The notes under the pieces: generated by a model
Database searches by the model: none
Seen by the model: the letters and a program-made list of their open reading frames with translations, nothing else
Told to the model about the DNA's origin: nothing
Assembly: GCA_007644065.1 (NCBI GenBank)
Contig: VJWN01000007.1
Coordinates: 1,890,167-1,954,166, forward strand
DNA length: 64,000 nucleotides
Origin: Margaritispora aquatica
Lineage: Eukaryota > Ascomycota > Leotiomycetes > Helotiales > Discinellaceae
Reading direction: 5' to 3'
Position numbers and translations under genes: made by a program
Part shown: positions 12,407 to 24,136 of the stretch, piece after piece
How the letters are laid out: the number at the start of each line of letters is the position of its first letter
Numbering within the stretch: the first letter of the stretch is position 1

Positions 12407-14140
12407 ATGAGCGCTATTCTCTCAGCAGATGATCTAAACGACTTTATATCCCCAGGTGTTGCTTGTATCAAACCTGTTGAGACGCACCCCGCCACCAAAC
12501 CATCTGCCACCGATGAGTACGAAATCAGCTTCAACACCGACGAACCCATACCATCCGACCTTCCTCCTGCTCAGATATCTCTCACCGACTGTCTCGCCTG
12601 CTCAGGATGTGTCACATCTGCAGAAGCAGTTCTTGTCTCTATGCAATCGCATGCTGAGGTGCTTAAGGAACTTGATTCCGCGCCATCTTTGCGACTACGG
12701 CAGAATGCTCAACTCGCGATAGAAGTTGAGAATATGGATGGGGAGGGAAAGATATACGTTGCAAGCGTGAGTCCGCAAAGCAGGGCGAGCATCGCTGCTA
12801 CATTTGGAGTCACAGAGAGGGAAGCTGGCAACATGATTGAACAATTGCTGTGTGGCTCTAAGGGCATCAAAAGCCGAGCAGTTTACAGGAATAGTTTCCA
12901 ATGGGTGCTTGACACAAATGCGACACGGGAAGCATGTTTGGTGCTGGGAGCGGATGAAGTCATGGCTTCGACAGCTGCTAGCGAGAACATTGAAGGACGA
13001 ACGATCAAAACTGTGTCAGACGAGCCATTGAAGCCGATTTTGACGTCTTCTTGTCCTGGGTGGATATGCTATGCTGAGAAGACACATCCCTACGTTTTAC
13101 CACATCTGTCACGTCTGAAGTCACCACAAGCCTTAATGGGAACTTTAGTAAAGACTGTATTAAGTCGAAAACTTGGAATTCCTCCTAACAGAATCTGGCA
13201 TGTAGCAGTGATGCCTTGTTTCGATAAGAAGCTCGAAGCTAGCCGAGAAGAGCTTACTGATGCAGTTTGGGAGGGGACCGGTAGTCGGGGGGTTCGAGAT
13301 GTCGATAGTGTTATTACTAGCAAAGAATTGCTAATGTTGGCTGATTCTCGAAAGGTGGATTTTGCAAAACTACCCAAAACTCCCGTCACACGAATGTCCT
13401 TTCCTGATTCCAGGCTGGACCAGTTCCTATTCCCTTCAACCCACAGACGCAGTAACAAGACTCCAGCTGCTGGTACATCGGGTGGCAATCTTCACTACAT
13501 TCTTCAATTTGTCGCTTCTCAATATCCTGGCTCAGTTGTCAACACATCACGTGGCCGCAATGCTGATGTGCTAGAATACTCCGTTGCCTCAACATCTGGA
13601 GAAACTGTGTTCAAAGCTGCACGCTATTATGGCTTTCGAAATATTCAGAACCTCGTGCGGCGGATGAAGCCGGCTAAGCAATCACGTATGCTTGGAGGGA
13701 GACCCGCAGGGACTGCTAGGAAGACAACTGGCAAAGCTAGTGGACCAGACTATGCTTATATTGAGGTGATGGCCTGCCCAGGTGGTTGTACCAATGGCGG
13801 CGGTCAAATTAAGGTTGATGATCCTATCATGAATGGCCGTACCGTCAGTGGATTAGATGCCGGAGTTCAAGAACAGAAGCAGTGGTTATCTCAAGTTGAT
13901 GAAGCTTACTTCTCAGGTGAAGATACCGAGGTCATCCTGGAGGACCAGGAAGATCTCGTGGATGGAGTGTCTCCATTGCAGACCAGAGCCGTTATGGCGC
14001 ATTGGTCAATGGTGACTGGCATAGGCTTGGACTTGTTGGCATACACGACCTATCGCGAGGTAGTAAGCGATGTTGGTAAAAAGGTTGGTGATACGGAGCG
14101 CGTGATTGAGATCGCAGGTAAGATCGGGGGCGGCTGGTGA
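12407..14140 (+). CDS. NAR1: Nar1, cytosolic Fe-S cluster assembly factor
   Basis: This intronless gene encodes 577 residues, close to the usual length of the family. Nar1 is an iron-only-hydrogenase-like protein of the cytosolic iron-sulfur assembly (CIA) pathway; with the Cia1 targeting complex it passes [4Fe-4S] clusters to nuclear and cytosolic proteins. The family cysteines are visible: C20 in GVACIKP and C62/C65/C68 in DCLACSGC for the N-terminal cluster. C216 in SSCPGW and the pair C457/C461 in MACPGGC belong to the second cluster. The hydrogenase-like core lies between them. Its clients include DNA replication Fe-S enzymes such as Dna2, also encoded in this window. It ends only 15 bp from the stop of the convergent SUZ gene, so the 3' ends of the two transcripts probably overlap. 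Confidence 0.97.
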   Translation: MSAILSADDLNDFISPGVACIKPVETHPATKPSATDEYEISFNTDEPIPSDLPPAQISLTDCLACSGCVTSAEAVLVSMQSHAEVLKELDSAPSLRLRQNAQLAIEVENMDGEGKIYVASVSPQSRASIAATFGVTEREAGNMIEQLLCGSKGIKSRAVYRNSFQWVLDTNATREACLVLGADEVMASTAASENIEGRTIKTVSDEPLKPILTSSCPGWICYAEKTHPYVLPHLSRLKSPQALMGTLVKTVLSRKLGIPPNRIWHVAVMPCFDKKLEASREELTDAVWEGTGSRGVRDVDSVITSKELLMLADSRKVDFAKLPKTPVTRMSFPDSRLDQFLFPSTHRRSNKTPAAGTSGGNLHYILQFVASQYPGSVVNTSRGRNADVLEYSVASTSGETVFKAARYYGFRNIQNLVRRMKPAKQSRMLGGRPAGTARKTTGKASGPDYAYIEVMACPGGCTNGGGQIKVDDPIMNGRTVSGLDAGVQEQKQWLSQVDEAYFSGEDTEVILEDQEDLVDGVSPLQTRAVMAHWSMVTGIGLDLLAYTTYREVVSDVGKKVGDTERVIEIAGKIGGGW

Positions 14141-14155
14141 TTCTAGGGCAGAACA

Positions 14156-14985
14156 TCAGGTCGTTTTACCTCCTCTCCGGGCGAAATTGAAACCTTTAAC
14201 ATTTGGGTCAGGCCCTCTTGGTGTACGAAGAATTGCATCCTCTAACTGGGGCGTTGAAGTGCCTGAGCGTGAAGTGTGTCCGTTTCTTTTCTCGATTGTA
14301 ACTCCTGCTGCCTTGGGGGAATAGTTGGGATCAAAAAGTCCAGATGGAGAGGACAAGGTTGGCCTTTGATGCTGATCCTCATGACGACTGCCTCCCTTTC
14401 CTCGACCTCGTCCTTTACCTTTCTCCATTGGCGGTGTAATATTTCCAGGGGACGATGCGCCTGATGCTGTGCCCATGATGCGAGCTCTGACTTCATCGTA
14501 TCGCTTTTGTTTCTCCTCACGTTCCTTCTGAGCACGTAATCTCATCTGCTCTGGTGTCGAAGTGATTTTGAGTTCAACTTCCTCGTCGTCATCTTCCAAT
14601 GCCATCTTTACCAAGCCGGTGACAGGGTCAAACTTCTGAACCATCTTGGGAGTTGGTTTACGACTGAGCACTTTGAGGGCAGGTTTGAATTCCGATTTCA
14701 GAGGAACAACATCTCGAGCAGCCAGGAAGTGGAAGGTCTCTGGTGTTTCTCTACCTTATTTTTAGTAACAGCTCGCAAATAACAAATTAGAAGACCATAC
14801 GCATTCTGCCATATCTGTCGGTTTGTCTCCGCATGCTTTGCTAGTCGTTCGGCCTTAGTGATCTTCACAGGTTCACGACCAGATTTTAGAGATTCAGTCT
14901 CGAGCTCAACATTCGACTCTGCTTTATCAGCCTGTGATTCCCAATCGTCATCCCAGGCATCTGAGACAGTTGCTTTCTTGACCAT
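14156..14985 (-). CDS. SUZ-domain protein
   Basis: Two exons, 14801-14985 and 14156-14750, are joined by a 50-bp GT-AG intron with a TTACTAA branch point; the product is 259 residues. I start at the second of two nearby ATGs (MVKKATVSD); an ATG two codons upstream is also possible. An acidic N-terminus (SDAWDDDWES) precedes a SUZ domain from about residues 85-160 (KVLSRKPTP ... RARIMG). Charged low-complexity sequence follows, then a C-terminal SUZ-C-like motif, RTPRGPDPNVKGF. SUZ domains bind RNA and are found in RNA-associated proteins in eukaryotes. No R3H domain is visible here. The gene is divergent from TRM8, with about 355 bp of shared promoter. Confidence 0.88.
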
Positions 14986-15340
14986 GATCATTCAAAGAGG
15001 AGGGTTGTCCTTGAAGATGGAATCAGTCGGTGGTTCGTGGATCATGAATCGAAGAGGGGCTGTCTGAAAAAGCGAGGTTGGCTCGTGGTTGTGCAAGGCT
15101 GACAAGCCTCAGCTCGGGCTATCTTATCGAGGTCTCGACCAAAATCGTGGGGTAGAGCCTTGCCTGTTGTAAAATCTTAGCGGTGGAATTTAAACAATTC
15201 GCTATGGAGCTGCAAATGAGATGAGAAGTATTTCACCAAACCTTACAGTACAAGTCTTCAACAGCATCACCCGATCTCGGCATACCATTGTATCCGAAAC
15301 CGAACATCTCAACCATTCCACACACCACAAAATATTTAAC

Positions 15341-16267
<927 letters not shown>

Positions 16268-16531
16268 TGAAATACCCATTGTACCTCATTTGCATTTGGA
16301 GGCTACATGGTGTAAGTAGCGTAGGATCTGCAACTGATGTTCTGTCGTTGATGGTGTAAATATTGAATAATCGATTCCGACTCACATCATTTGACAATCA
16401 AGCGAACCAGGGTCTGTCTGAGCTGGTTCCTGTTCCTGTTCGTGCCCGTCACCCTGGGACCCACGATTGACATACCACACCAACAATCGGTTGACCATGC
16501 GGCTCGAAGGAATACTGATCTTCAAAGTATT

Positions 16532-19500
16532 ATGGCCCTCAGTCGACGAGATGTGATCCTCGCAGGTGTTGCAAGTTTTGTTGCATGGGGCTGGGCCATA
16601 AACTGGGTGCCAACGCTTCGGTGGATTGGATACGCCTTTTCTCTAGGACTATTGCTACCCGTGTTTGGAGGGATCGCATTGCTACTCCTGATATCAAGAG
16701 GGACTGTATATGCGGAGAGAAACCAGATCCGCCGTCCAAATGGCGCAGCATTCCTGGCTGCGACGACGTGGAGAAATGAGACTGCAGGGTTGCGCAGGAG
16801 ACAAATCTACAAGAAGGAGCCCATCTATCAGGAATCGACCCTCATATCCGGTGCTTTAGACAATCTCCTCAACTTGATAGTGAGAGATTTCGTGAATTCA
16901 TGGTATCAGAATATCAGCAAGAACCAAACGTTCAACAATGAGGTCGATAGAACAATAAGAATAGCTCTCGTGAGTCTGCGAGACAGGCTCTTTGAGTTGG
17001 ACCTCACAGAGATAGTTATCGAGCGTGTGGTGCCAATATTGACAGCTCATTTCAGAGACTTCTACGATGCGGAGAGGTCAGTTCGAGGCAAGAATTTGAA
17101 TCGTAGTGTGACGGAATCCGAGGAGTTGGACCTGGCGATAGCTGGGAAATATAAAGATGGAAAACTGCATCCAGCGGCGTCACTGGCATACGCAGACACC
17201 AAGATGGTGCAGCAGGGATATTTGCGAGACCTTGTGAAAGATCTCTTGCCCAAGCTTCTGCCAGCTCCTGTGCTCAGAAGTCGAGCTGTAGGAGTTCTTG
17301 TCAACGAGCTGGTTGCATGCGCTGTACTTCTACCCGTCATGGGCATGCTCTCTGAACCTGATACATGGAATCAGATTATGGAAAATTACGGAAGGTCTAT
17401 GTTACAAGATAGATCTACAGTACGAAAACTGAGAGCAGCTCTTGATGAGCATGCCTCACCTGCTCCGAGGACAAAACGTGCCGCGCCTTTCCCTCGTCTG
17501 TCTCCCGGAGATCACGAGCGCAGGTTTGAGAAATTCATTCGGGCTATTCGAAAAGTCAACAATTTGTCAGATGCTCGAAGGTTTCGCAGTGAGATATCAA
17601 GTCAACTCAAGCGAGATGGCCTACAAGCAGGTCAGGACCCTGTGTACCTACGTCGTCTTGATATTGGCAAAAAAATCTTGGACCAAAGGGTCAACATGTT
17701 AGCTGCCGGTGGCCAACGACCACAGCTTCCCCACCATGAAACTTTGAGGTCTAATGGAACAGCTGTATCTGGGCTTGAGAATGCGCCCCTCATCGACCTA
17801 CTCCACGACCCTTCCGGTCTTTCGTACTTTATGGAGTATATGGACCGGCAAAGCTTGATGCCAATGGTGCAATTCTGGATTGTCGTTGATGGCTTTCGTA
17901 CCCCTCTGGAAGATGATGTGGCTGAAGACAATGATATTCCTGCGACGTTGGTACCTTGGACAGAGGCAGACAGGAATGATCTTGCGCAAATAAATGAGGC
18001 GTACCTTGGAAAACCAGAACTTAAGGTTCCTGAGGCTTCGCGGCTCCTGGTACGAGATTTTCTCAAAGCTGGGGCCGATGCCACTCCTAAACAGTATTTT
18101 CTTGCTCGGAGAGCTATCTTGCGAGCCCAAACCTTGGCGTTGGAAGTCATGCAATCGAAACATTACCAAAATTTCAAGAAATCAGATTTATTTTACAAAT
18201 GTCTGACATCACAGGAAACATCCAAAAGCTTGTTGCTACCATCATCTCCATTGGGACCTGTGAGGAGAAACTCTGCAGTCTATCCTGATGTTTCTCCTCC
18301 AGCTAGATCATCTTCAGCCCAGGGCTTGCCACGTAAACCTGCTCCCTTATCCAGAGTCTCAGCAAAATTACTCCCCAAAAGAAATGACCTGCGAAGGCAA
18401 GCTACATCATCAGTCGACCTGACCACTGCAACAATGAATGGTTCCCCCGACCTGATGATTGCTCCACGTGTATCTCTGGACGAAACTGCATCACCATTGT
18501 TTGATGACGACGACTTCGATAGCGAAGCAATGAACAACTCGATAGCCAGCCTTGATCAAGAAATTGAAAATATAGGGCCAGATAGCAATGTTGTTGAAGC
18601 CATGGAAGTAGCCTTGAACAACATCATGGAGGATAAACCTGATGTCGATGAGATCCGCAAATCTCTCTTTGGCGACCATGATATCCTCAATTCGCCAGGC
18701 GAAAGTGTTGGATCGCCAGGGAATCACTCAACGAGAAGCTCTATTGATCATAAAAAAGCGGACTTGTTCGGAGACAAACCGGAGAAAACTGAGAGACCGA
18801 GTATTGCCTCTTTAGGCCTGGTGAACACATCATCTCGGATCGGGGTATTCACAGATGATGATTTATTTGGCGACGAAGAGAAGTTCCTGTCGGATGAGCA
18901 CGAGGATCCCGAAGATAGGGAGCCAGATGATGAGGATATGGTCCACGAAGCTGCACCTGGAGATCTGGGCCTGGCCGAAGCAATCACCGCTCTTACGACC
19001 GATGTTGATAGATTAGTGGCGCAAGACGCTGTTGTAGACTCTTTGACCCGGAAAGCTGAATTGACAAACAACACTGCTGAACTCCGCATCCTGAAGAAGT
19101 CAAAGGCAAGCCTGCAGAGAGAAATACGGCGTAAGGAACTGCAACGCCAACAGTACGTTGTGCAGGAGAGTGATAACAGTTTATATGGTCGCTCTACTAT
19201 CAAGATTAAGTCATTGATGGTTGGAAAGGAAGAGGATGGCCGCGAGTATGCCGTCTATGTTGTGGAGGTACAACGCAAGGCAGGGGAGCAGATGCCAGCG
19301 GCAACATGGACTATAACTCGTCGGTATAGTGAATTTCACGAGCTCCACCAAAGGCTTAGAGAAAAATATCCTTCCGTTCGACACCTCGAATTTCCTAGGC
19401 GGCGGATGGTTATGAAGCTGCAGCCTGACTTTCTCCATAAACGACGAGTAGCTTTGGAAAAATATCTACGCGAGATTCTTCTTTTACCGGATGTTTGCCG

Positions 19501-20194
19501 AAGCCGAGAACTTCGAGCGTTTCTTTCTCAGAGCACGATTGCTCCTGGTAAGGAGGGTCTCTATGAGCATGATGACAAGAAAGACATTATGACACGACTC
19601 TACAACTCTGTTACGGATGGCATGGAGGACATACTCGGGAATATCCCAGTTCTTGACCAGCTCTCGGTTGCTGGTCAAAATCTGCTCTCCGCTGCTACCA
19701 GTCAGCTAACTACTCTGCCAGTCACTATCAGTGAGGATCCAACAGCAGCAGCCGAGGCAGAAGCAGAACTAAACGCATTTGAGGATCGCGAGCTTGAACC
19801 GTTTGTGAAGCCTATATGTGATATATTCCTTGAAGTGTTCGAGCTTAACCGTGGAAATAATTGGCTGCGAGGTCGAGCTGTTGTGGTTGTTCTACACCAA
19901 TTGCTCGGAGGCACTATTGAACGTAAGGTACGAGAGAACGTCAAAGGCTTTGTATCAGAGGAAGCAATTGTAAGGTATATCAGTCTACTTAAAGATTCAA
20001 TGTGGCCAGGCGGACAGCTCAAGAAGGACAATACCCCTCGGTCTGCAGCACAACGCTCAAAGACCCGCACAGAAGCGAGCTTGATGCTCGCAACTCTTGT
20101 GCCCGATTTAGCTGCGAGTGTTGTAGGAAGAGTGAACGCTCAGGCAGCGAGTAGAAGGATATTTGCAACGCTTAATAATCCACGATTGAAGTAA
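16532..20194 (+). CDS. MDM1: Mdm1-like PXA-RGS-PX-nexin membrane-contact protein
   Basis: This intronless gene encodes about 1220 residues. I start at the ATG at 16532 (MALSRRDVIL); the open frame extends 5' but without an ATG. N-terminal hydrophobic segments at about 8-60 should anchor it in the ER. A PXA domain follows at about 105-285, an RGS-like domain at about 420-556 and acidic disordered sequence at about 560-830. A PX phosphoinositide-binding domain lies at about 890-1001 and a nexin-C domain at about 1085-1170. This order is that of yeast Mdm1 and animal SNX13/14/25. In yeast Mdm1 tethers ER to vacuole and marks lipid-droplet budding sites. Its ATG lies 264 bp after the TRM8 stop, same strand. 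Confidence 0.93.
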   Translation: MALSRRDVILAGVASFVAWGWAINWVPTLRWIGYAFSLGLLLPVFGGIALLLLISRGTVYAERNQIRRPNGAAFLAATTWRNETAGLRRRQIYKKEPIYQESTLISGALDNLLNLIVRDFVNSWYQNISKNQTFNNEVDRTIRIALVSLRDRLFELDLTEIVIERVVPILTAHFRDFYDAERSVRGKNLNRSVTESEELDLAIAGKYKDGKLHPAASLAYADTKMVQQGYLRDLVKDLLPKLLPAPVLRSRAVGVLVNELVACAVLLPVMGMLSEPDTWNQIMENYGRSMLQDRSTVRKLRAALDEHASPAPRTKRAAPFPRLSPGDHERRFEKFIRAIRKVNNLSDARRFRSEISSQLKRDGLQAGQDPVYLRRLDIGKKILDQRVNMLAAGGQRPQLPHHETLRSNGTAVSGLENAPLIDLLHDPSGLSYFMEYMDRQSLMPMVQFWIVVDGFRTPLEDDVAEDNDIPATLVPWTEADRNDLAQINEAYLGKPELKVPEASRLLVRDFLKAGADATPKQYFLARRAILRAQTLALEVMQSKHYQNFKKSDLFYKCLTSQETSKSLLLPSSPLGPVRRNSAVYPDVSPPARSSSAQGLPRKPAPLSRVSAKLLPKRNDLRRQATSSVDLTTATMNGSPDLMIAPRVSLDETASPLFDDDDFDSEAMNNSIASLDQEIENIGPDSNVVEAMEVALNNIMEDKPDVDEIRKSLFGDHDILNSPGESVGSPGNHSTRSSIDHKKADLFGDKPEKTERPSIASLGLVNTSSRIGVFTDDDLFGDEEKFLSDEHEDPEDREPDDEDMVHEAAPGDLGLAEAITALTTDVDRLVAQDAVVDSLTRKAELTNNTAELRILKKSKASLQREIRRKELQRQQYVVQESDNSLYGRSTIKIKSLMVGKEEDGREYAVYVVEVQRKAGEQMPAATWTITRRYSEFHELHQRLREKYPSVRHLEFPRRRMVMKLQPDFLHKRRVALEKYLREILLLPDVCRSRELRAFLSQSTIAPGKEGLYEHDDKKDIMTRLYNSVTDGMEDILGNIPVLDQLSVAGQNLLSAATSQLTTLPVTISEDPTAAAEAEAELNAFEDRELEPFVKPICDIFLEVFELNRGNNWLRGRAVVVVLHQLLGGTIERKVRENVKGFVSEEAIVRYISLLKDSMWPGGQLKKDNTPRSAAQRSKTRTEASLMLATLVPDLAASVVGRVNAQAASRRIFATLNNPRLK

Positions 20195-20702
20195 GTTTAT
20201 TCAGCAAGGCAAAAGATGATCGTGCACCAACTTACCTTTTTCTAGCACCCATCTTGCTTTTACCCTTTTAGATGAAATCATTGATGTATTATTTGATGAC
20301 ACCCGGACATAAGCATTTGGAATTCAGCCATGGAGTTGGGATAGGTACTTGCTTTTGGTGCATTGCGTTGGCGTTTGGTATTTTGGGATGGATTACCACA
20401 TGTCATGGAGTTATTCAGATATAGGACCTTAATACATCTTGTCCTTTTACGTTTGCTTACAAGAGTTCACATTGTGAGGGCCGTGACTGTTTTACTGAAG
20501 AGTATGATTATGAGTTGGTGTTCTACGCGCTATCTGTGATGTGAGATCTTGCCTACTGTAGCAAACGGCAACAGGGCATCTGCCCCTCCACATCGGCCAC
20601 TGAGGGGTCGGTGCATGCGCCACACAAGGCTGAACTCGCTCATGCAAGCCTCCCCTCGCTCGTCACTCGTGTCGGTATCATCAACCTTTCCAACTTCACA
20701 CA
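20195..20702. other. intergenic region, MDM1 3' side and VPS25 promoter
   Basis: I see no gene here. The last 100 bp before the VPS25 ATG are CA/CT-rich, as in a fungal 5' leader. Confidence 0.6.
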
Positions 20703-21621
20703 ATGACTGAAGATTACCCATCCTCAATATCATCATTAGGAGGTCCTATACTAACACCTTCACCCACTTCAACATCACGATCTAATCCGTCTATATCATC
20801 AGCAGGCTCAATTTTGACACCATCCATTACACCATCCTCCAATCCTTCGATATTAACGACAGGCTCAATTCTCACTCCATCAACGACCTTCGCCTACAAT
20901 ACAAACCCTCCTTCATTCTCGAGTCCTTTACGCCAAGCTCACCCGGTGCTCAGCTCAGCGGCCTCGCCGGCACCCGATGGCACATTTGTCTTCCCTCGTG
21001 CATATCATTTCCCACCCTTCTTCACCCGCCAGCCTGTGCTGCAGAGTCACCACGCGCAGCTGCAGAAATGGTCCTCCCTGATACTGGGCTACTGCCGTCA
21101 TCACAAGATATGGAAACTTTCGCTCGTTGATGCTCTTGACACGGACCTGTTTAAGAACGAGAAACTAGGAAAGCGATTGAGTAGAGAGAATGCGAAAGAA
21201 GCGATTGAGTTTATGCGCAAGGAGGAGAGGGCGGAGTGGATTGGGAGAGGCGAGACGGAGGTGTGGATTTGGTGGAGGAATGTAGAAGAGTGGGCGGGGT
21301 TGTTGTACGAATGGGTTAGTATTATCTTTAGAGAAGGCTTTGGTGGAACTTGTGGGTTGTGTTAACGAACGGTGTTAGATTGATGAGACAGCGCAGAAGA
21401 ACACGGTCTTAACGCTCTATGAATTAACAGAAAGCGAGGCCACAATGTCTCAAGGCTAGTTGACTCTTTGACAAGAACTCATAGAGGACTATACTGATAC
21501 GTTGGCAGAATTCCACGGCATGGATGGTGAGCTGTTGCAAAAAGCTCTGACAGTTTTAGTGAAGCGTGGAAAAGCACAAGTTTTTGGACAGGAAGACCAA
21601 CAAGGTGTCAAGTTCTTTTAG
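20703..21621 (+). CDS. VPS25: Vps25, ESCRT-II subunit
   Basis: Three exons, 20703-21314, 21379-21454 and 21509-21621, give 266 residues. Vps25 is one of the ESCRT-II subunits that sort ubiquitinated membrane proteins into multivesicular bodies; it recruits ESCRT-III. The conserved region begins FPRAYHFPPFFTRQPVLQ near residue 95. It continues with two winged-helix domains and ends EFHGMDGELLQKAL...VKFF. The first intron is GT-AG. The second, at 21455, begins GC (AAG|GCTAGT) and ends GGCAG; reading on instead gives an immediate TAG, and no GT donor keeps the frame. The first 80 or so residues are a Ser/Thr/Pro extension with repeated SILTPS/GPILTPS units, longer than is usual for Vps25. Confidence 0.93.
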
Positions 21622-22141
21622 AAGTTTTGGCGGGTGCTAACCATGAGGAATTGACAAGGACAATATACGTGCTATACACAATCATCATAAAAATATGCAT
21701 AACGTCCCTATGATGATAAATTGTATGTAGACATCTACAGTGTATGATGGAATGGTGGACGCTGTTTAAACTGACAAGCTGTTACCACCTTCTTTCGGTC
21801 TCGAAAATGGAATGCTTAGTTAAGAGATATTTCAAAAACACTTAGTAGGACTATACAAGTCTGTGCAATCAACTGAAATATCCAGTATAAAGTATAAAGT
21901 ACTAATGATAGGAATTTTCAGTAAATATCTATCGTCTATCAATTCTGTCACACTGGTGATTTGTCTACCAGGCACTTTACCTGAGGTGATTCAGGGGTTC
22001 CATTAAGCTACCGAGATCTCGCTTGGAAGCTTGCCCTGCAAGCCTGGCAAGCAGAATGTCCAAGCTCCTGCTGAGGATCCATCAAGGAATCAAGCAACTT
22101 CGTCACTCATCTCGAACACAGAATTTGTGAATCCGTATATA
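21622..22141. other. intergenic region, VPS25 to IMPACT-domain gene
   Basis: No gene is supportable. A frame open into the next CDS lacks an upstream ATG. Confidence 0.55.
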
Positions 22142-23737
22142 ATGGCAGCACAGAAAGATGTCCAGGATCTGCTACGACTTCTGACGACAGGTCGTAACAA
22201 GCTGTCAATGATGGCAGCAATGGGACGTGTTAAAGCATTGCAAGGCGCGAACATCCGCAAGTACGTTATTCAGGCCGTATACTTGAACGCGTACTGAGTT
22301 GGTACAAGTATCGCAGATATTGCGGCGTCTAATCTTGAAACTTTGAAGGCAATAGTATCGACCGAAAAGGACGCGAAAGCACTCCTAGCAGCCGCGAAAG
22401 CGCATCTCAAATCTGGAGATTCCACCCCAGGCGCAAAGCGCCATGCCACCGAATCCTTATCCTCTTCTGCCAAACGCACAAGGTCCGCCTACGAGCTGGC
22501 AGCTACTCCCCAAACACCGGCAGAGCATGAGGCTTCTCTGGCTTTGCCCCAACCTTCTGTTGACGAGGAAGCGATATCAAAATGCCGCATTTACACAAAT
22601 CGAGCGCCTCTAGTTCTTGCCTTTGCGGTTGTGCTGCTGAAGTATACCATGCCGGAACAACCACTTAGTAGCCGGCTGAGCTTGGGACAAGCGGTTGTGA
22701 GCGTGAATAGTAGGAGCAAAGCTGTGACTTTGGGCATTCAAACCGGGAAGGGTGCGGACGAGGAGGGGTGGGGTGCAGGGCAACCAAAGGTAAGGATAAT
22801 GGGACGAGAAATTAGCGTCTTGAAAAGGGGTGGATATGAATGGAGAGAGGAGGGGATTGAGACAAAGAGGCCGAATGGAAATCCTGTAGACGAGCCGGCA
22901 CAGAGCACGATATTACAGCACTCCAATGTGCAGGCCAACTGGACAGTTTCAGCCCCAATCACCCTAAAGCAATCACACTTCATTGCCCGGTCGATAGACA
23001 TTTCGTCTACCTCCATGGCATCGTCAGAGAGAAACACTCTACTTTCAACCAACGCGGAACTCAAGGGTGCAAGCCACAACATCACAGCTTGGCGTGTACA
23101 AGGTGATTATGGCATAATTGAAGGATCTGACGATGACGGCGAGACTGGTGGAGGTCGCCATCTCCTTGGGATTCTTCAGGAAGACAAATTGACCAATGTT
23201 CTACTGCTTGTCACGCGATGGTGGGGAGGTGTGATGTTAGGAGGAGATAGGTGGCGTATAATGTCGCAAGTTTCACGGGACGCCCTGTCACAGAGGTTGA
23301 GGGTAGCTGGCGTGCTTGGCCAGGAGGCTCTCTGGGGACTAGATTTGGAGACTATGAGGAGCAATGATGCGCCTGTCACCGGGGGCACAGCTAGTGGCAT
23401 GCCAATCTATAGGCCCGAGGGCGCAAGAGCTTACATCTTGAAGTCCTTTGGGCCAGCTCCTACCACGTTAACTGACAACGGCGAAGAAGTGAAACCCAAG
23501 AAGAAATCTGGTGCTGTTATAGAAAGTGAGCGGGAGGAAAATCTATCTTTACTCCTTGGAGCTCTGGATTTACTTTTCAGCTCTTGGGTAAAGCATGTTA
23601 GCTGTGAGGAACTTGATCGACGCGCTTGGGGATGGTATGTGCAAGTTCGCCCAGAGGTGGAAGGTGGAGTCGCAGGATGGGGAGGGAAGGCAGTGGTGAA
23701 GCTCGACGATATTTTGAAGTTGAGAAGGACAGAGTAG
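22142..23737 (+). CDS. IMPACT/UPF0029-domain protein with helix-hairpin-helix-like N-terminus
   Basis: Two exons, 22142-22260 and 22309-23737, with a 48-bp intron, give 515 residues. The ATG at 22142 is the first in frame. Residues about 5-75 form a helical module whose NIADIAASNLETLKAIV stretch looks like a helix-hairpin-helix. After a disordered linker a UPF0029/IMPACT fold occupies about 260-350, with the family signature DDDGETGGGRHLLGIL then VTRWWGGVMLGGDRW. The C-terminal 120 residues (SCEELDRRAWGWYVQV) are conserved-looking but unnamed. IMPACT/Yih1 proteins inhibit Gcn2 activation through Gcn1, but those carry an RWD domain, absent here, so a Gcn2 role should not be assumed. Confidence 0.85.
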
Positions 23738-24136
23738 ATAGTGATACCCAGCTGCATATAATCGTCCGATGTCTTTATTACACTTTTCTCTCTCGAGAAA
23801 CAAGACCACCAAATTCTGCCACCTTAATTTCGAAGCTGTTTAAGCAAGAAGTAGTACCTTAGCTACCTCAAATCTTGGGGAATGCGTGGACAAAATTAAG
23901 CGAATTCTTATGTTTAGACATTAAATTTAATAAGTCGTCTATTGTAACCTCCCGACTTCAATGCGATTCCCGGTAAGGTTAATGTTATTTTATTTGTCAA
24001 ACAAATAACGTCGATAACATCAATTGCCCATTCTGTTGTATTCTTGACACTCTAACACTTGTAAACCAAGTTCTCGGCTTTTTGAAATTTGTCTCGAATT
24101 CCTCCACCATCCTAAACCACTAGAAGTCTAACTAAA
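23738..24136. other. intergenic region with a short perfect hairpin
   Basis: No gene is seen. An 8-bp perfect inverted repeat with a 3-base loop (TTATTTGT/ACAAATAA) sits at 23,990-24,008. Confidence 0.6.

Noticed and set aside
16391..16531. N-terminal extension of the MDM1 frame
   Set aside because: No ATG before 16532; the conserved membrane-anchor sequence begins at that ATG.
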